A stretch of DNA of 22,708 nucleotides, taken from a virus. Positions within the stretch are counted from its first letter, which is position 1; each line of letters begins with the position of its first letter. This document shows positions 8,343-14,960 of the stretch, in pieces. The notes under the pieces were generated by a model, which saw only the letters and a list, made by a program, of their open reading frames with translations, had not been told where the DNA came from and ran no database searches. Position numbers and translations under genes: made by a program. The stretch covers positions 1-22,708 of the IMG/VR virus record IMGVR_UViG_3300046007_004659. One strand, written 5' to 3'.

Positions 8343-9113
8343 ATGATAGAAATTTATTCAGACGAAAAAGTAGGTGTGCTTCCTGAGAACGTACACCTAA
8401 AAGATCATGTGATGGTCGGCCTTGTCAGGTTCGGTCAGAGATCGGCTTCTGTACCCGTAAGAAAAGGTGACAGAACGGTCAGAACAGAGAAAATTAACGT
8501 TGCCATTGCAGAGGACTACGGAGCGCAATCCCTTGTTGACGAGGACTTGCTTATCCAAAGACAAATCAGATCGGGTATTGACTTTAATTCAATCCCTCAC
8601 AAAGGTGGTCATATCCTTGACTTCGGTTCGGTTTGGTATTACACCCGTAAAGCAAAGCCATTTGAATTTCATTCGCTCAACGCTTACTTGTCACGGGAAG
8701 GCAACACGATTTACAACAATACTTTTGTTCAGCAGACATTCTACAAAGATTGGTTTGCGGCAAATCCTGTAAGTCAATGGAGAATGCCTTTTAGCCCAGA
8801 GTCGGTTTCAAACTTTGCCGTTAGTTGGCAGATGATTGACGCTGATGGGGGCAAATGGGAGTGTGTCGCACCACAGCTTCAAAAGCCGAATTGGATTCCG
8901 CGACTTACCCATTTTGGAATCAGCAACCCAAAAGCAGATTCGGTGAATATCGTTGAGGGCTCAAATCCGGGTTACGACGAAGCCACTCATTCATTCATTG
9001 TTCAGCCCGGTTGTAAGATCAGGTTATTCTTCATTAACTCTCCAATGGGACAAAAAGAGTTTTCTGATGAAGTCGAATTTGACTTGGATACCAACACAAT
9101 TAAATTAATTTAA
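8343..9113 (+). CDS. Unknown late protein (256 aa)
   Basis: I do not recognise this protein. It lacks membrane segments and reads as a mixed alpha/beta, probably largely beta, fold (for example SVWYYTRKAKPFEFHS and CKIRLFFINSP). The end, EVEFDLDTNTIKLI, is typical of a small beta strand pair. It is followed three bases later by the 153-residue gene, and the two are probably translated together. Position among fibre-region genes suggests a virion or adsorption accessory, but this is only context. Confidence 0.7.
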   Translation: MIEIYSDEKVGVLPENVHLKDHVMVGLVRFGQRSASVPVRKGDRTVRTEKINVAIAEDYGAQSLVDEDLLIQRQIRSGIDFNSIPHKGGHILDFGSVWYYTRKAKPFEFHSLNAYLSREGNTIYNNTFVQQTFYKDWFAANPVSQWRMPFSPESVSNFAVSWQMIDADGGKWECVAPQLQKPNWIPRLTHFGISNPKADSVNIVEGSNPGYDEATHSFIVQPGCKIRLFFINSPMGQKEFSDEVEFDLDTNTIKLI

Positions 9114-9116
9114 GCC

Positions 9117-9578
9117 ATGATTAAAGCAACACCAAACGGTAAAACGCTTTCTGTTCAGGTTGAACAAGGGGCGACAACATACATTGCAGCAGAAAATCCT
9201 ATTTTGAACGGGGTTTTTGTGGGTCAAATTCCTGAGAGCAGTATTCGTCAATCTTTTACGGTTACGGACTGTTTAGATGGAACTTCGGCAGACGAATATC
9301 TGAAATACGATGGCGACCACGTTATCTTGACTTCGCGTGTAGTTAATGGTAAAAATGAATTTGAGGGCTTGAAGATTGGCCTAACTAATTCAGAGGATGG
9401 AAACAGGTTCACAGTAGGCGAATACTTGCCTCATGCCGAATGTATCAAGTTGAGGACGACGAAGGAAAACGGCATTGTGATTACGACTCGTTACTCTGAT
9501 TTAGCGAATGTGTCTAAGTCTGAGGAAACACGGAGGGCTTATTTTGAGGCTATCCGTAAAGCAGTTATTTTTGAGTAG
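9117..9578 (+). CDS. Unknown late protein (153 aa), last gene of the rightward operon
   Basis: I do not recognise this protein. It seems mostly beta in its first 130 residues, with a helical end (SEETRRAYFEAIRKAVIF). It begins three bases after the previous stop, a tight coupling that suggests a paired function with the 256-residue protein. It ends in TAG and is followed within 45 bases by a strong bidirectional terminator, so it closes the late transcription unit. Confidence 0.7.
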   Translation: MIKATPNGKTLSVQVEQGATTYIAAENPILNGVFVGQIPESSIRQSFTVTDCLDGTSADEYLKYDGDHVILTSRVVNGKNEFEGLKIGLTNSEDGNRFTVGEYLPHAECIKLRTTKENGIVITTRYSDLANVSKSEETRRAYFEAIRKAVIFE

Positions 9579-9621
9579 GATTTTTGTTAAGTAATAAAAT
9601 AGTTTAGTTAGGTTTTAAATG

Positions 9622-9650
9622 AAAAGCCCCTCAAACGTGAGGGGTTTTTT
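9622..9650. terminator. Bidirectional intrinsic terminator between convergent operons
   Basis: CCCCTCA (9627-9633) and TGAGGGG (9638-9644) pair with a 4-base loop. They are flanked by AAAAG on the left and TTTTTT on the right, so each strand has a GC-rich hairpin followed by a U-run. It lies between the end of the + strand operon (9578) and the end of the mom-like gene on the - strand (9739). Confidence 0.9.
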
Positions 9651-9668
9651 CGTTTGGTGTAATACTAC

Positions 9669-9717
9669 CACCTACCGCCTTATTTCGGCGCATAGGTGTC
9701 TGCGGATTAGCACCTAT
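9669..9717. repeat. Two competing hairpins downstream of the mom-like gene
   Basis: CACCTA (9669-9674) can pair with TAGGTG (9693-9698), enclosing an inner CGCC/GGCG stem (9676-9679, 9687-9690). The same right arm, ATAGGTG (9692-9698), can instead pair with CACCTAT (9711-9717). The two folds exclude each other. It may be a 3' RNA structure of the mom transcript or the remains of a recombination site. Confidence 0.5.
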
Positions 9718-9723
9718 ATGATA

Positions 9724-9739
9724 GTTATAAGCAAGCTGC
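9724..9739 (+). repeat. Inverted repeat flanking the mom-like gene, left copy
   Basis: GTTATAAGCAAGCTGC on the + strand matches 14 of 16 bases with the reverse complement of 10576-10591. It overlaps the last base of the mom-like stop codon, so the repeat begins exactly where the gene ends. Confidence 0.6.
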
Positions 9740-10515
9740 TACGTTCCTGCTTCGTTTGACAATTCCGTTTCAAAAGAATTAAAAAAACGCCCCCCCGCTT
9801 CAACTTTTTCAAAGTTGTTAGGTTTTTCAACATAGTGCTTCGGATATGGTTTCTGTTTCAGTAATACTTTCTTTTTCCATTTGTGGTCTATCCAGTAAAT
9901 GTATCTAAATTGTCTTAGTTCTTCGCTTGTAGCCCTTTCCTTGTGGTGTTGCAAGTATGCTGCCGATTTAGATAATTTCGGGTTTCTTGTCATTAAACTA
10001 TTATGGTAAACTTCATTATCCAAAGTCCAAAATTTTGCAATATGTTCTCCATAAAAATCAAAATTCGCACCCTGATAAACTATCCCAAAACCACCGCATC
10101 TTTCATCTGCAAAACTTTGTATCCACTTTATTTTATTAAACTTGCTTCTTATGTATCTTACCGCATAGCTTATAGCCATACTTTCGCTGTTTCGTGGTGC
10201 TTTATCATCAAGCCACATTCTGTTTAATTCAAGGTATTGGTCAATTTCCGTTCCTTCAACTACGCTTCCACAGCTTGCAGGGTTCATAGCATATCCAAAT
10301 TGCAACACCCCAACTAATTCAGTTTTAATATAAACCCCTAAATGAATATAGGTAGCATTATAAAACTTCTTGCTGTAATGGTTTTCAACTATTATCTTAT
10401 TTGCCTTGTTTCTATCAAGTTCTTTGATGCTAAATTCATCAGAACCAAATCCGATAATTTCCCTTGAACCAAACATACTTTGTTGGTCGCTGTATATTAA
10501 ATCTTTTTTTGCCAT
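9739..10515 (-). CDS. mom: Mom-like adenine-modification protein (258 aa)
   Basis: The protein matches the Mu Mom family, a GNAT-like fold that turns adenine in phage DNA into N6-carbamoylmethyladenine and so blocks many restriction enzymes. Family landmarks are ENHYSKKF (44-51), YIHLGVY (56-62), GVLQFGYAMNP (69-79), ELNRMWLDD (96-104), SESMAISYA (110-118) and FADERCGGFGIVYQGANF (135-152). The length is close to Mu Mom. It is the last gene of the leftward block. The start ATG has a poly-purine leader. A run of seven G and seven T (9796-9781 on the + strand as C7 and A7) lies near the C-terminus. The gene ends in TAG and is bracketed by inverted repeats, which suggests it arrived as a unit. 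Confidence 0.85.
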   Translation of the reverse strand: MAKKDLIYSDQQSMFGSREIIGFGSDEFSIKELDRNKANKIIVENHYSKKFYNATYIHLGVYIKTELVGVLQFGYAMNPASCGSVVEGTEIDQYLELNRMWLDDKAPRNSESMAISYAVRYIRSKFNKIKWIQSFADERCGGFGIVYQGANFDFYGEHIAKFWTLDNEVYHNSLMTRNPKLSKSAAYLQHHKERATSEELRQFRYIYWIDHKWKKKVLLKQKPYPKHYVEKPNNFEKVEAGGRFFNSFETELSNEAGT

Positions 10516-10575
10516 CCCTTCTTTTTTTAATTCTTTTGTTTCGTGCTTCGTATTTAGCTTTTCGTTTAATCAACC

Positions 10576-10591
10576 GCAGCCAGCTTATAAC
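10576..10591 (-). repeat. Inverted repeat flanking the mom-like gene, right copy
   Basis: On the - strand this reads GTTATAAGCTGGCTGC, differing from the left copy (GTTATAAGCAAGCTGC) at two central bases. It is also the 3' end of the attC-like palindrome at 10583-10685. Confidence 0.6.
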
Positions 10592-10685
10592 AGCGGTTTT
10601 GTGCTATTTGCCCCATCAACATTTGTGGTAACTTGAAACTTTGTGCAAGGGGCAAACAGACACAAAGCCGCAAAACGTTATGCGC
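10583..10685 (-). repeat. attC-like imperfect palindrome upstream of mom
   Basis: Read on the - strand the parts are: GCGCATAAC (R''-like), spacer GTTTT, GCGGCTTTGTG (L''-like), then TTTGCCCC, a 34-base loop and GGGGCAAA. CACAAAACCGC (L'-like), a one-base spacer and GTTATAAGC (R'-like) complete it. Arms pair 7/9, 10/11 plus a wobble, and 8/8. Unequal spacers between the outer and inner boxes, length about 103 bp, a GTT at the 3' box, and a start on the preceding gene's stop codon are all features of integron attC sites. No integrase gene is in the window. It could instead be a hairpin controlling mom. Confidence 0.5.
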
Positions 10686-10894
10686 TATTTTTCGAGATGC
10701 CGTTCCATAGCAGAAATCAAACCACCTAAAACAGAACCGTTCTTTTCAATAAGTTCCCATAGGTATTGTTCTGTTTCTTTATAGTTTTTTTGGTAATCAG
10801 TAGCGCAAGGGTCTGATTTAAAACAGCGCATAACATCGGCTATATGCAATGCCTGCTGTCTGCTAATTTCGGTTTTTAATTCTTCTACATTCAT
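10685..10894 (-). CDS. Small unknown protein (69 aa)
   Basis: I do not recognise this protein. It is helical and charged (MNVEELKTEISRQQALHIAD at the start, ISAMERHLEK at the end) with two cysteines, and has no membrane segment. Its TAG stop overlaps the first base of the attC-like palindrome, as gene cassettes often do. A 112-base stretch without a gene separates it from ninG. Phage Mu has a small activator, Com, ahead of mom, but Com is a four-cysteine zinc protein and this one does not resemble it. Confidence 0.65.
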   Translation of the reverse strand: MNVEELKTEISRQQALHIADVMRCFKSDPCATDYQKNYKETEQYLWELIEKNGSVLGGLISAMERHLEK

Positions 10895-11006
10895 TTGTAC
10901 TAATTTTAAAGTTCAGTAATTCTAAACGCCCACCATCGCAAAGCCCTCGACCGTTATCACTCACTCCGCCATTTCCGATTCAAGGAAGGAAAGTATCAAC
11001 CGCCTC

Positions 11007-11558
11007 TCATCGTGGTTGGGACATTTGCTTAATTAATTTTTTGTAGTATTCAATCTTTTCTATTAATTCGGGGATTGTGAGTTTCAGTTCTGTGCTTCGG
11101 CTGTTGACTAAGTTTTCGTATGCTTCCTGACCTATTCTTTCAGGTAGCCTAATCGCGTATTCGATTAGGTTGCCGCCCTTGTGTTGATTGCAAGGAATAC
11201 AGGCAGAATGTACGTTGTTTTCATCAAATCTTAGGTTTGGATATGATCCCGTAGAAAAGAAGTGCGAGGCATCGACCTTTCTTCCTGCTAAATTCCTTCC
11301 ACAGCTAATACATGGCTTTCCTTCATCCCTTAATCGAATGTAAGTGTTGAATATAACCTGCAATTCCTTACGATAATGTGCCGCGTTTTTATGCTTTTCT
11401 CTAACTTCCTTCTTCCATGAATTAAAGCTATCTCGTTCTACTTTCTTAACTAATTTAGGGTTGTCTTTCGCGTATTGAATAGCACAAATAGCACTACAAC
11501 ACGACTGCATCGGGTATCTTGCTTCAAACGGTATTTTGCAGTTTTTACACTTGGGCAT
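11007..11558 (-). CDS. ninG: NinG-like recombination protein (183 aa)
   Basis: This matches lambda NinG (Rap), a structure-specific endonuclease that acts on branched DNA during phage recombination. An N-terminal zinc knuckle MPKCKNCKIPF (C4, C7), with CC at 20-21 and C25, is followed by a basic helical section. The nuclease core has CISCGRNLAGRKVDASHF (83-100) and NNVHSACIPCNQHKGGN (114-130), an HNH-like arrangement of Cys, His and Asn. I chose the start at 11558, which gives TAAAATG with the upstream stop, over an ATG six codons earlier that would overlap the methyltransferase gene. The gene ends in TGA. Confidence 0.85.
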   Translation of the reverse strand: MPKCKNCKIPFEARYPMQSCCSAICAIQYAKDNPKLVKKVERDSFNSWKKEVREKHKNAAHYRKELQVIFNTYIRLRDEGKPCISCGRNLAGRKVDASHFFSTGSYPNLRFDENNVHSACIPCNQHKGGNLIEYAIRLPERIGQEAYENLVNSRSTELKLTIPELIEKIEYYKKLIKQMSQPR

Positions 11559-11559
11559 T

Positions 11560-12249
11560 TTATATGTGATTTTCAATTAAGTATTTACCCCACTGTCCGG
11601 CCATTGCTTTTGCAATGCCCGGGAAGGTTTTACTTCTTATCGTGCTTCGTTCTTCTTTAGTCTTAGCGTCAATTAAAGCTTTGTAATACCACATTTGCTG
11701 CCTTTTAATTTTGCCAGTTTTTTTACATATCCACTCCTTATATTCGTTTGAAGTATCAACGTGAGTTGTTTTATCATTAAACAAATCCACCGCTTTGTAA
11801 TGCTGTAATAAGGGTAAATTTTTCAACCATAAGCACGTTGTTTTAGTAAATCCATCACCAAAAAAATACGGTTGAATAACTTGATCTGGTTTTCTAAAAT
11901 ATGTACTCATTATTCCTATTGGATTTTCAACGGCTATTTTTTCAATCGGGGCATTTATCATTGCCATAAAAAAATCACGACCTTGTTGCTGCCTGCCGTC
12001 TGCAATTTTTTCTTTGAAGTGCATTGCACCGCTTACTGTTAAGTGTGTGCATGGAGGAAATGCTATCATCATATCCCACCCATCATTAATCACTTTCAAT
12101 ACATCACCTTTTATATGCCACTCAGGATGCCCGCCGCTGCAATCTTGAATATCACAACTCCATGCTTGAAAACCTAATTTGCGAAACTCCTTGCAAACGG
12201 CTTGGCTTTCTTCACACGCGATCAGTATTCTAAATTCATGGTGTTTCAT
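11560..12249 (-). CDS. DNA cytosine-5 methyltransferase-like protein (229 aa)
   Basis: The protein has parts of the C5-methyltransferase fold: ILIACEESQ (8-16) as SAM-binding start, SCDIQ (31-35), the catalytic AFPPCTHLTVSGA (63-75) with the PPC cysteine, and AVENPIG (106-112) as the ENP motif. It is short: full C5 enzymes exceed 300 residues and have a separate target-recognition domain, so the specificity region here must be small. It would methylate phage DNA against host restriction; the substrate base is inferred. The start at 12249 (MKHHEF) directly follows the stop of a 35-codon gene as TAAAATG. An upstream ATG would overlap that gene. Confidence 0.75.
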   Translation of the reverse strand: MKHHEFRILIACEESQAVCKEFRKLGFQAWSCDIQDCSGGHPEWHIKGDVLKVINDGWDMMIAFPPCTHLTVSGAMHFKEKIADGRQQQGRDFFMAMINAPIEKIAVENPIGIMSTYFRKPDQVIQPYFFGDGFTKTTCLWLKNLPLLQHYKAVDLFNDKTTHVDTSNEYKEWICKKTGKIKRQQMWYYKALIDAKTKEERSTIRSKTFPGIAKAMAGQWGKYLIENHI

Positions 12250-12250
12250 T

Positions 12251-12358
12251 TTATCTCGGCAGATCAGATTCAAGTTCGTCTTTCCATGCTTGCATTGCCC
12301 GTGTGAATGTACCGTCAGTATTTGCTTCGAGGTACTTCATTATTGTTGTTTCTTCCAT
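12251..12358 (-). CDS. Short unknown protein (35 aa)
   Basis: A 36-codon frame starts MEETTIMKYLEANTDGTF and ends ELESDLPR. It starts five bases after the stop of the 61-residue gene and its TAA is one base before the methyltransferase ATG, so it fills the interval exactly. The composition is like that of a soluble helical peptide. I do not recognise it. Tight packing is the main evidence that it is real. Confidence 0.55.
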   Translation of the reverse strand: MEETTIMKYLEANTDGTFTRAMQAWKDELESDLPR

Positions 12359-12363
12359 CTGAA

Positions 12364-12549
12364 TTAAAAGTTATTGGTTGGTATAAATTGACTTGATTTA
12401 GTCCAGTGCGTGTGCCCGTCAGCAAGTACACAAACCTTGTCTTTATGCCAAGACATAATTTGGTATATGTGTCCTTTTTTGAGCATTGGATCGTGGTCTG
12501 AGTTGCAGATAGCGTGTTTGTACGCGGGAGTGTCGGAGGGTGTTATCAT
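12364..12549 (-). CDS. Small unknown protein (61 aa)
   Basis: I do not recognise this protein. It has HAICNSDHDPMLKKGHIYQI near the middle and HTHWTKSSQF near the end, with a pattern of short beta strands (YQIMSW, VCVLAD) that could be a small SH3-like fold. It starts after AAACAAAATG, the common leader of this block, and lies six bases from the stop of the previous gene. Confidence 0.65.
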   Translation of the reverse strand: MITPSDTPAYKHAICNSDHDPMLKKGHIYQIMSWHKDKVCVLADGHTHWTKSSQFIPTNNF

Positions 12550-12554
12550 TTTGT

Positions 12555-12570
12555 TTTATGAATTTTGTTT
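12555..12570. repeat. 16-bp direct repeat at a gene junction, copy 1
   Basis: TTTATGAATTTTGTTT here is identical to 12935-12950. It covers the last codons (KQNS) and stop of the 124-residue gene; the second copy does the same for the 112-residue gene. Both copies precede the start of the next gene by five to six bases. Confidence 0.6.
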
Positions 12571-12930
12571 GTCGGTTTTTACTTCCCAATATGTTTTGTA
12601 GAAATATTCGGGGTCGTTTTTGCAGCGTTCCATTTCTTCTTGTAGTTTTTCACTTTTCACGTCTTGAATTTTACCGTCAATCAATTCTTTTATTTCAGAT
12701 CGGCAGTATAGGTCAAAACAAAGTCCTGCTCGTTGTTCTTCGGTTAGGAATCTTAGCGCATTTACTAAAAGAAATTGCCACATATCGCCTGTAAAGGGAT
12801 TAATGTTTTTGGTGAATGACTTTAATTCAGTAATCTGCTTTTCAAGTTTATCCCAATCATCGGCGATTTTTCCTGTATCGAAGTAGTTTTTACCCCCTAC
12901 CCTTCCGTATAGTTTTCCTTTGTAGTCCAT
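12556..12930 (-). CDS. Unknown protein (124 aa)
   Basis: I do not recognise this protein. A GRVGGKNYFDTGK start is followed by helical charged segments and ends in KTDKQNS. No membrane segment is visible. It begins six bases after the stop of the 112-residue gene. It shares its last residues, KQNS, with that gene because both end in a copy of the same 16-bp repeat. Confidence 0.7.
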   Translation of the reverse strand: MDYKGKLYGRVGGKNYFDTGKIADDWDKLEKQITELKSFTKNINPFTGDMWQFLLVNALRFLTEEQRAGLCFDLYCRSEIKELIDGKIQDVKSEKLQEEMERCKNDPEYFYKTYWEVKTDKQNS

Positions 12931-12934
12931 TCTG

Positions 12935-12950
12935 TTTATGAATTTTGTTT
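12935..12950. repeat. 16-bp direct repeat at a gene junction, copy 2
   Basis: TTTATGAATTTTGTTT, identical to 12555-12570, covers the KQNS codons and stop of the 112-residue gene. Confidence 0.6.
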
Positions 12951-13274
12951 CTCAATCGTTATCTCACCTGACTTGATTCCTTTAATCACTTCTATCGACA
13001 TTAGCAACTCAGCCGTCGAAGCAGAACCAAGAAGGGTAAATAGTTCTTCAAATATATTCAAAACTTCTGAATTTACTGCCTCCCCACCTTCAACATCCCA
13101 CAAAGTTGAAATATTCTTCCCGTGCTTCTTTACAATTAATTCAGACAGCCTATTTGATAGCATCCTGACATCGTGCAATGGTGTTTTGGATTCAGTTAAT
13201 TCATCAATGCTGAAAACCGTCATTTGAAGCAATGCGTAGGTCTTAAAAAGTCTTATTTTTTCTTCGTGGGTCAT
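12936..13274 (-). CDS. Unknown helical protein (112 aa)
   Basis: I do not recognise this protein. It is mostly helical (MTHEEKIRLFKTYALLQMTV, then LSNRLSELIVKKHGKN) and ends EITIEKQNS. There is no membrane segment. Its ATG is one base after the stop of the 56-residue gene (TAATATG), so translation is coupled. It sits between the helicase and the methyltransferase genes in the replication block. Confidence 0.7.
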   Translation of the reverse strand: MTHEEKIRLFKTYALLQMTVFSIDELTESKTPLHDVRMLSNRLSELIVKKHGKNISTLWDVEGGEAVNSEVLNIFEELFTLLGSASTAELLMSIEVIKGIKSGEITIEKQNS

Positions 13275-13275
13275 A

Positions 13276-13446
13276 TTAAACTTTATAGATATTGTTGCCT
13301 GTCAATTCGTAGAGTTGATTCATAACTTCCCCTGTCCTTCCGTTGTCTTCAATAGTCGGTTTAAGCGATCTTCTCCCGTTGAGCGCAATTAGTTCTTCGA
13401 GGAGTTGGGATTTTAGTTGCTTTTGTTCTGAATTAAGTTCAGTCAT
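13276..13446 (-). CDS. Short unknown protein (56 aa)
   Basis: A 57-codon frame starts MTELNSEQKQLKSQLLEELI and ends NNIYKV. It begins two bases after the DnaB stop codon and stops one base before the next ATG, filling the gap exactly. The N-terminal half is an amphipathic helix rich in Glu, Gln, Lys and Leu. I do not recognise it. The position directly behind dnaB would suit a small helicase-related factor, but that is only context. Confidence 0.65.
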   Translation of the reverse strand: MTELNSEQKQLKSQLLEELIALNGRRSLKPTIEDNGRTGEVMNQLYELTGNNIYKV

Positions 13447-13448
13447 GG

Positions 13449-14960
13449 TTAAAATGGGGTATCGTCGTTGTCGGTTCGTCTTTGATTCAAAAAGTTGTTG
13501 TTGGCCGGAAGTGGGGTTTCAACTTGATTCATAGGAGGGCTTGCAAAATAGTTTTCATCACAATACTTTGTCAAGTGTGGTATCCATCTTACATAGGCCG
13601 TTCCCGTGCCTCCATTTCGGTGTTTGGAAATAATTACTTCTCCGATTCCTGCTGTGCTTTTGCCTTCGGGCGTTTCTGTTTCTCCGTACACTTCTCCCCT
13701 ATATAGAAAGCCTATAATATCCGAGTCTTGTTCCAGCGAGCCTGAACTCCTTAAATCACTTGGCATTGGCCGCTTGTTGGTTCGGGATTCAACGCCTCTT
13801 GAAAGCTGCGATAACGAAACAAGCGGAACGTCAACTTCTTTGGCTATTTGCTTTAACGTCTTACTTATCATCGAAACCTCTGCTGTTTCGTTACCTACAA
13901 GTTTTTTAGCAAACTTTCCTGCTGTACATAATTGAAGGTAATCTAAATAAATTATTTCAATCCCGTGTTGTTTCTTTAGCCTTATAGCCTTAGCCCGAAG
14001 ATCAAAAACAGATAGTGCGGGTGTGTCGTCAATCCATATCGGAAGTGATTCAATAACTCCTATTGCCCTGTTTAGGTTCTCAATTCGGGTTATATCCAAC
14101 TTCTTATTTGCAAGATCGTATAAGTCAATTTCAGCCTCTTGTGCAGCAAGTCTTTGTACAAGTTGGTTTCTACTCATTTCAAGGCTAAATATGACCATCT
14201 TATGCCCTCGTTTAGCCTGATTCAAGGCGCAACTAAGTATAAAGCTGGTTTTCCCCATCGCAGGTCGAGCAGCAATCATTATCAAGTCTGAGTTCTTAAA
14301 TCCTCCCAAAACCTTGTCAACTGAATTTATGTAGGTCGGTATTCCCGAAACGTAATCATCCCCTGCATTTTGTCTTTTCTCAACGTCCTTCATCATTGCT
14401 CCCGTGAGTGATCGTATCGGTAAGGCGTCTTGCTTCACGTTTTCGCTCATTATGGTTGCCACTCCCGTATTGAACTCATCGAGCAAATCAAAGGTGTCTG
14501 TTTCCTCCTCGTAAGCCCGTTTCTGAATATCGTTTGAAATCTTAATTAATTCACGCATGATATACTTCTCACAGATTATACGGGCGTGAAATTCAAGGTG
14601 TGCCGAGGACGCAACCCTGTCTGTAAGTGATGAAACATACACCACGCCCCCCGCATTTTCAAGTTCGCCCATTCTGCGTAATTCGTGGGTAACGGTCAGA
14701 ATGTCAATCGGATAAGACTTACGGCCTAAATTAATTACTGCCTGATAAATCAATACGTGCTTGTGGTCATAAAAACTTTCGGGTTTCAAAATTGAGTCCA
14801 CAACCGAAATGGATTCTGACTGCAATAAAACAGCACCCAATACCCCAATTTCAAGTTCAACGGCTTGCGGCAATAGTTTACCAAACCCATGCAGACTTAA
14901 TTCATCTGATGGCTTCTTTCGATATTTCCTTTCTTCATTCAAACTTTTTCTCCTTTCCAA
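13449..14960 (-). CDS. dnaB: Replicative DNA helicase DnaB (503 aa)
   Basis: This is a full DnaB-type helicase that unwinds the phage replication fork 5' to 3' as a ring of six. It has the N-terminal helical domain (about 30-165) and the RecA-like motor. Walker A is ARPAMGKTSF (231-240), FSLEMS is 258-263, Walker B IIYLDYLQL (336-344), SQLSRGVESR (384-393), the DLRSSGSLEQDSD motif (402-414) and the arginine-finger region KHRNGGTG (447-454). The start has no ATG: TTG at 14960 or TTG at 14942, the latter overlapping the TGA stop of the initiator gene. It follows the initiator gene by overlap, the classic initiator-helicase pair. Confidence 0.93.
   Translation of the reverse strand: MERRKSLNEERKYRKKPSDELSLHGFGKLLPQAVELEIGVLGAVLLQSESISVVDSILKPESFYDHKHVLIYQAVINLGRKSYPIDILTVTHELRRMGELENAGGVVYVSSLTDRVASSAHLEFHARIICEKYIMRELIKISNDIQKRAYEEETDTFDLLDEFNTGVATIMSENVKQDALPIRSLTGAMMKDVEKRQNAGDDYVSGIPTYINSVDKVLGGFKNSDLIMIAARPAMGKTSFILSCALNQAKRGHKMVIFSLEMSRNQLVQRLAAQEAEIDLYDLANKKLDITRIENLNRAIGVIESLPIWIDDTPALSVFDLRAKAIRLKKQHGIEIIYLDYLQLCTAGKFAKKLVGNETAEVSMISKTLKQIAKEVDVPLVSLSQLSRGVESRTNKRPMPSDLRSSGSLEQDSDIIGFLYRGEVYGETETPEGKSTAGIGEVIISKHRNGGTGTAYVRWIPHLTKYCDENYFASPPMNQVETPLPANNNFLNQRRTDNDDTPF

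Noticed and set aside
9655-9741. TAG recoded as an amino acid, since the mom-like frame stays open for some 30 codons after its TAG
   Set aside because: The continuation runs through hairpins and into the bidirectional terminator, and the genes ending at 9578 and 10685 use TAG with no convincing coding beyond. No suppressor tRNA is in the window.
10685-10894. 69-residue gene ahead of mom as a Com-like translational activator, as in phage Mu
   Set aside because: It has only two cysteines and no four-Cys zinc motif; position alone is not enough.
10915-10960. Second attC-like site upstream of the 69-residue gene (GTTTAGAATTAC and GTGATAAC on the - strand)
   Set aside because: The candidate boxes are not complementary and no inner arms pair, so it does not have the structure of the 10583-10685 site.
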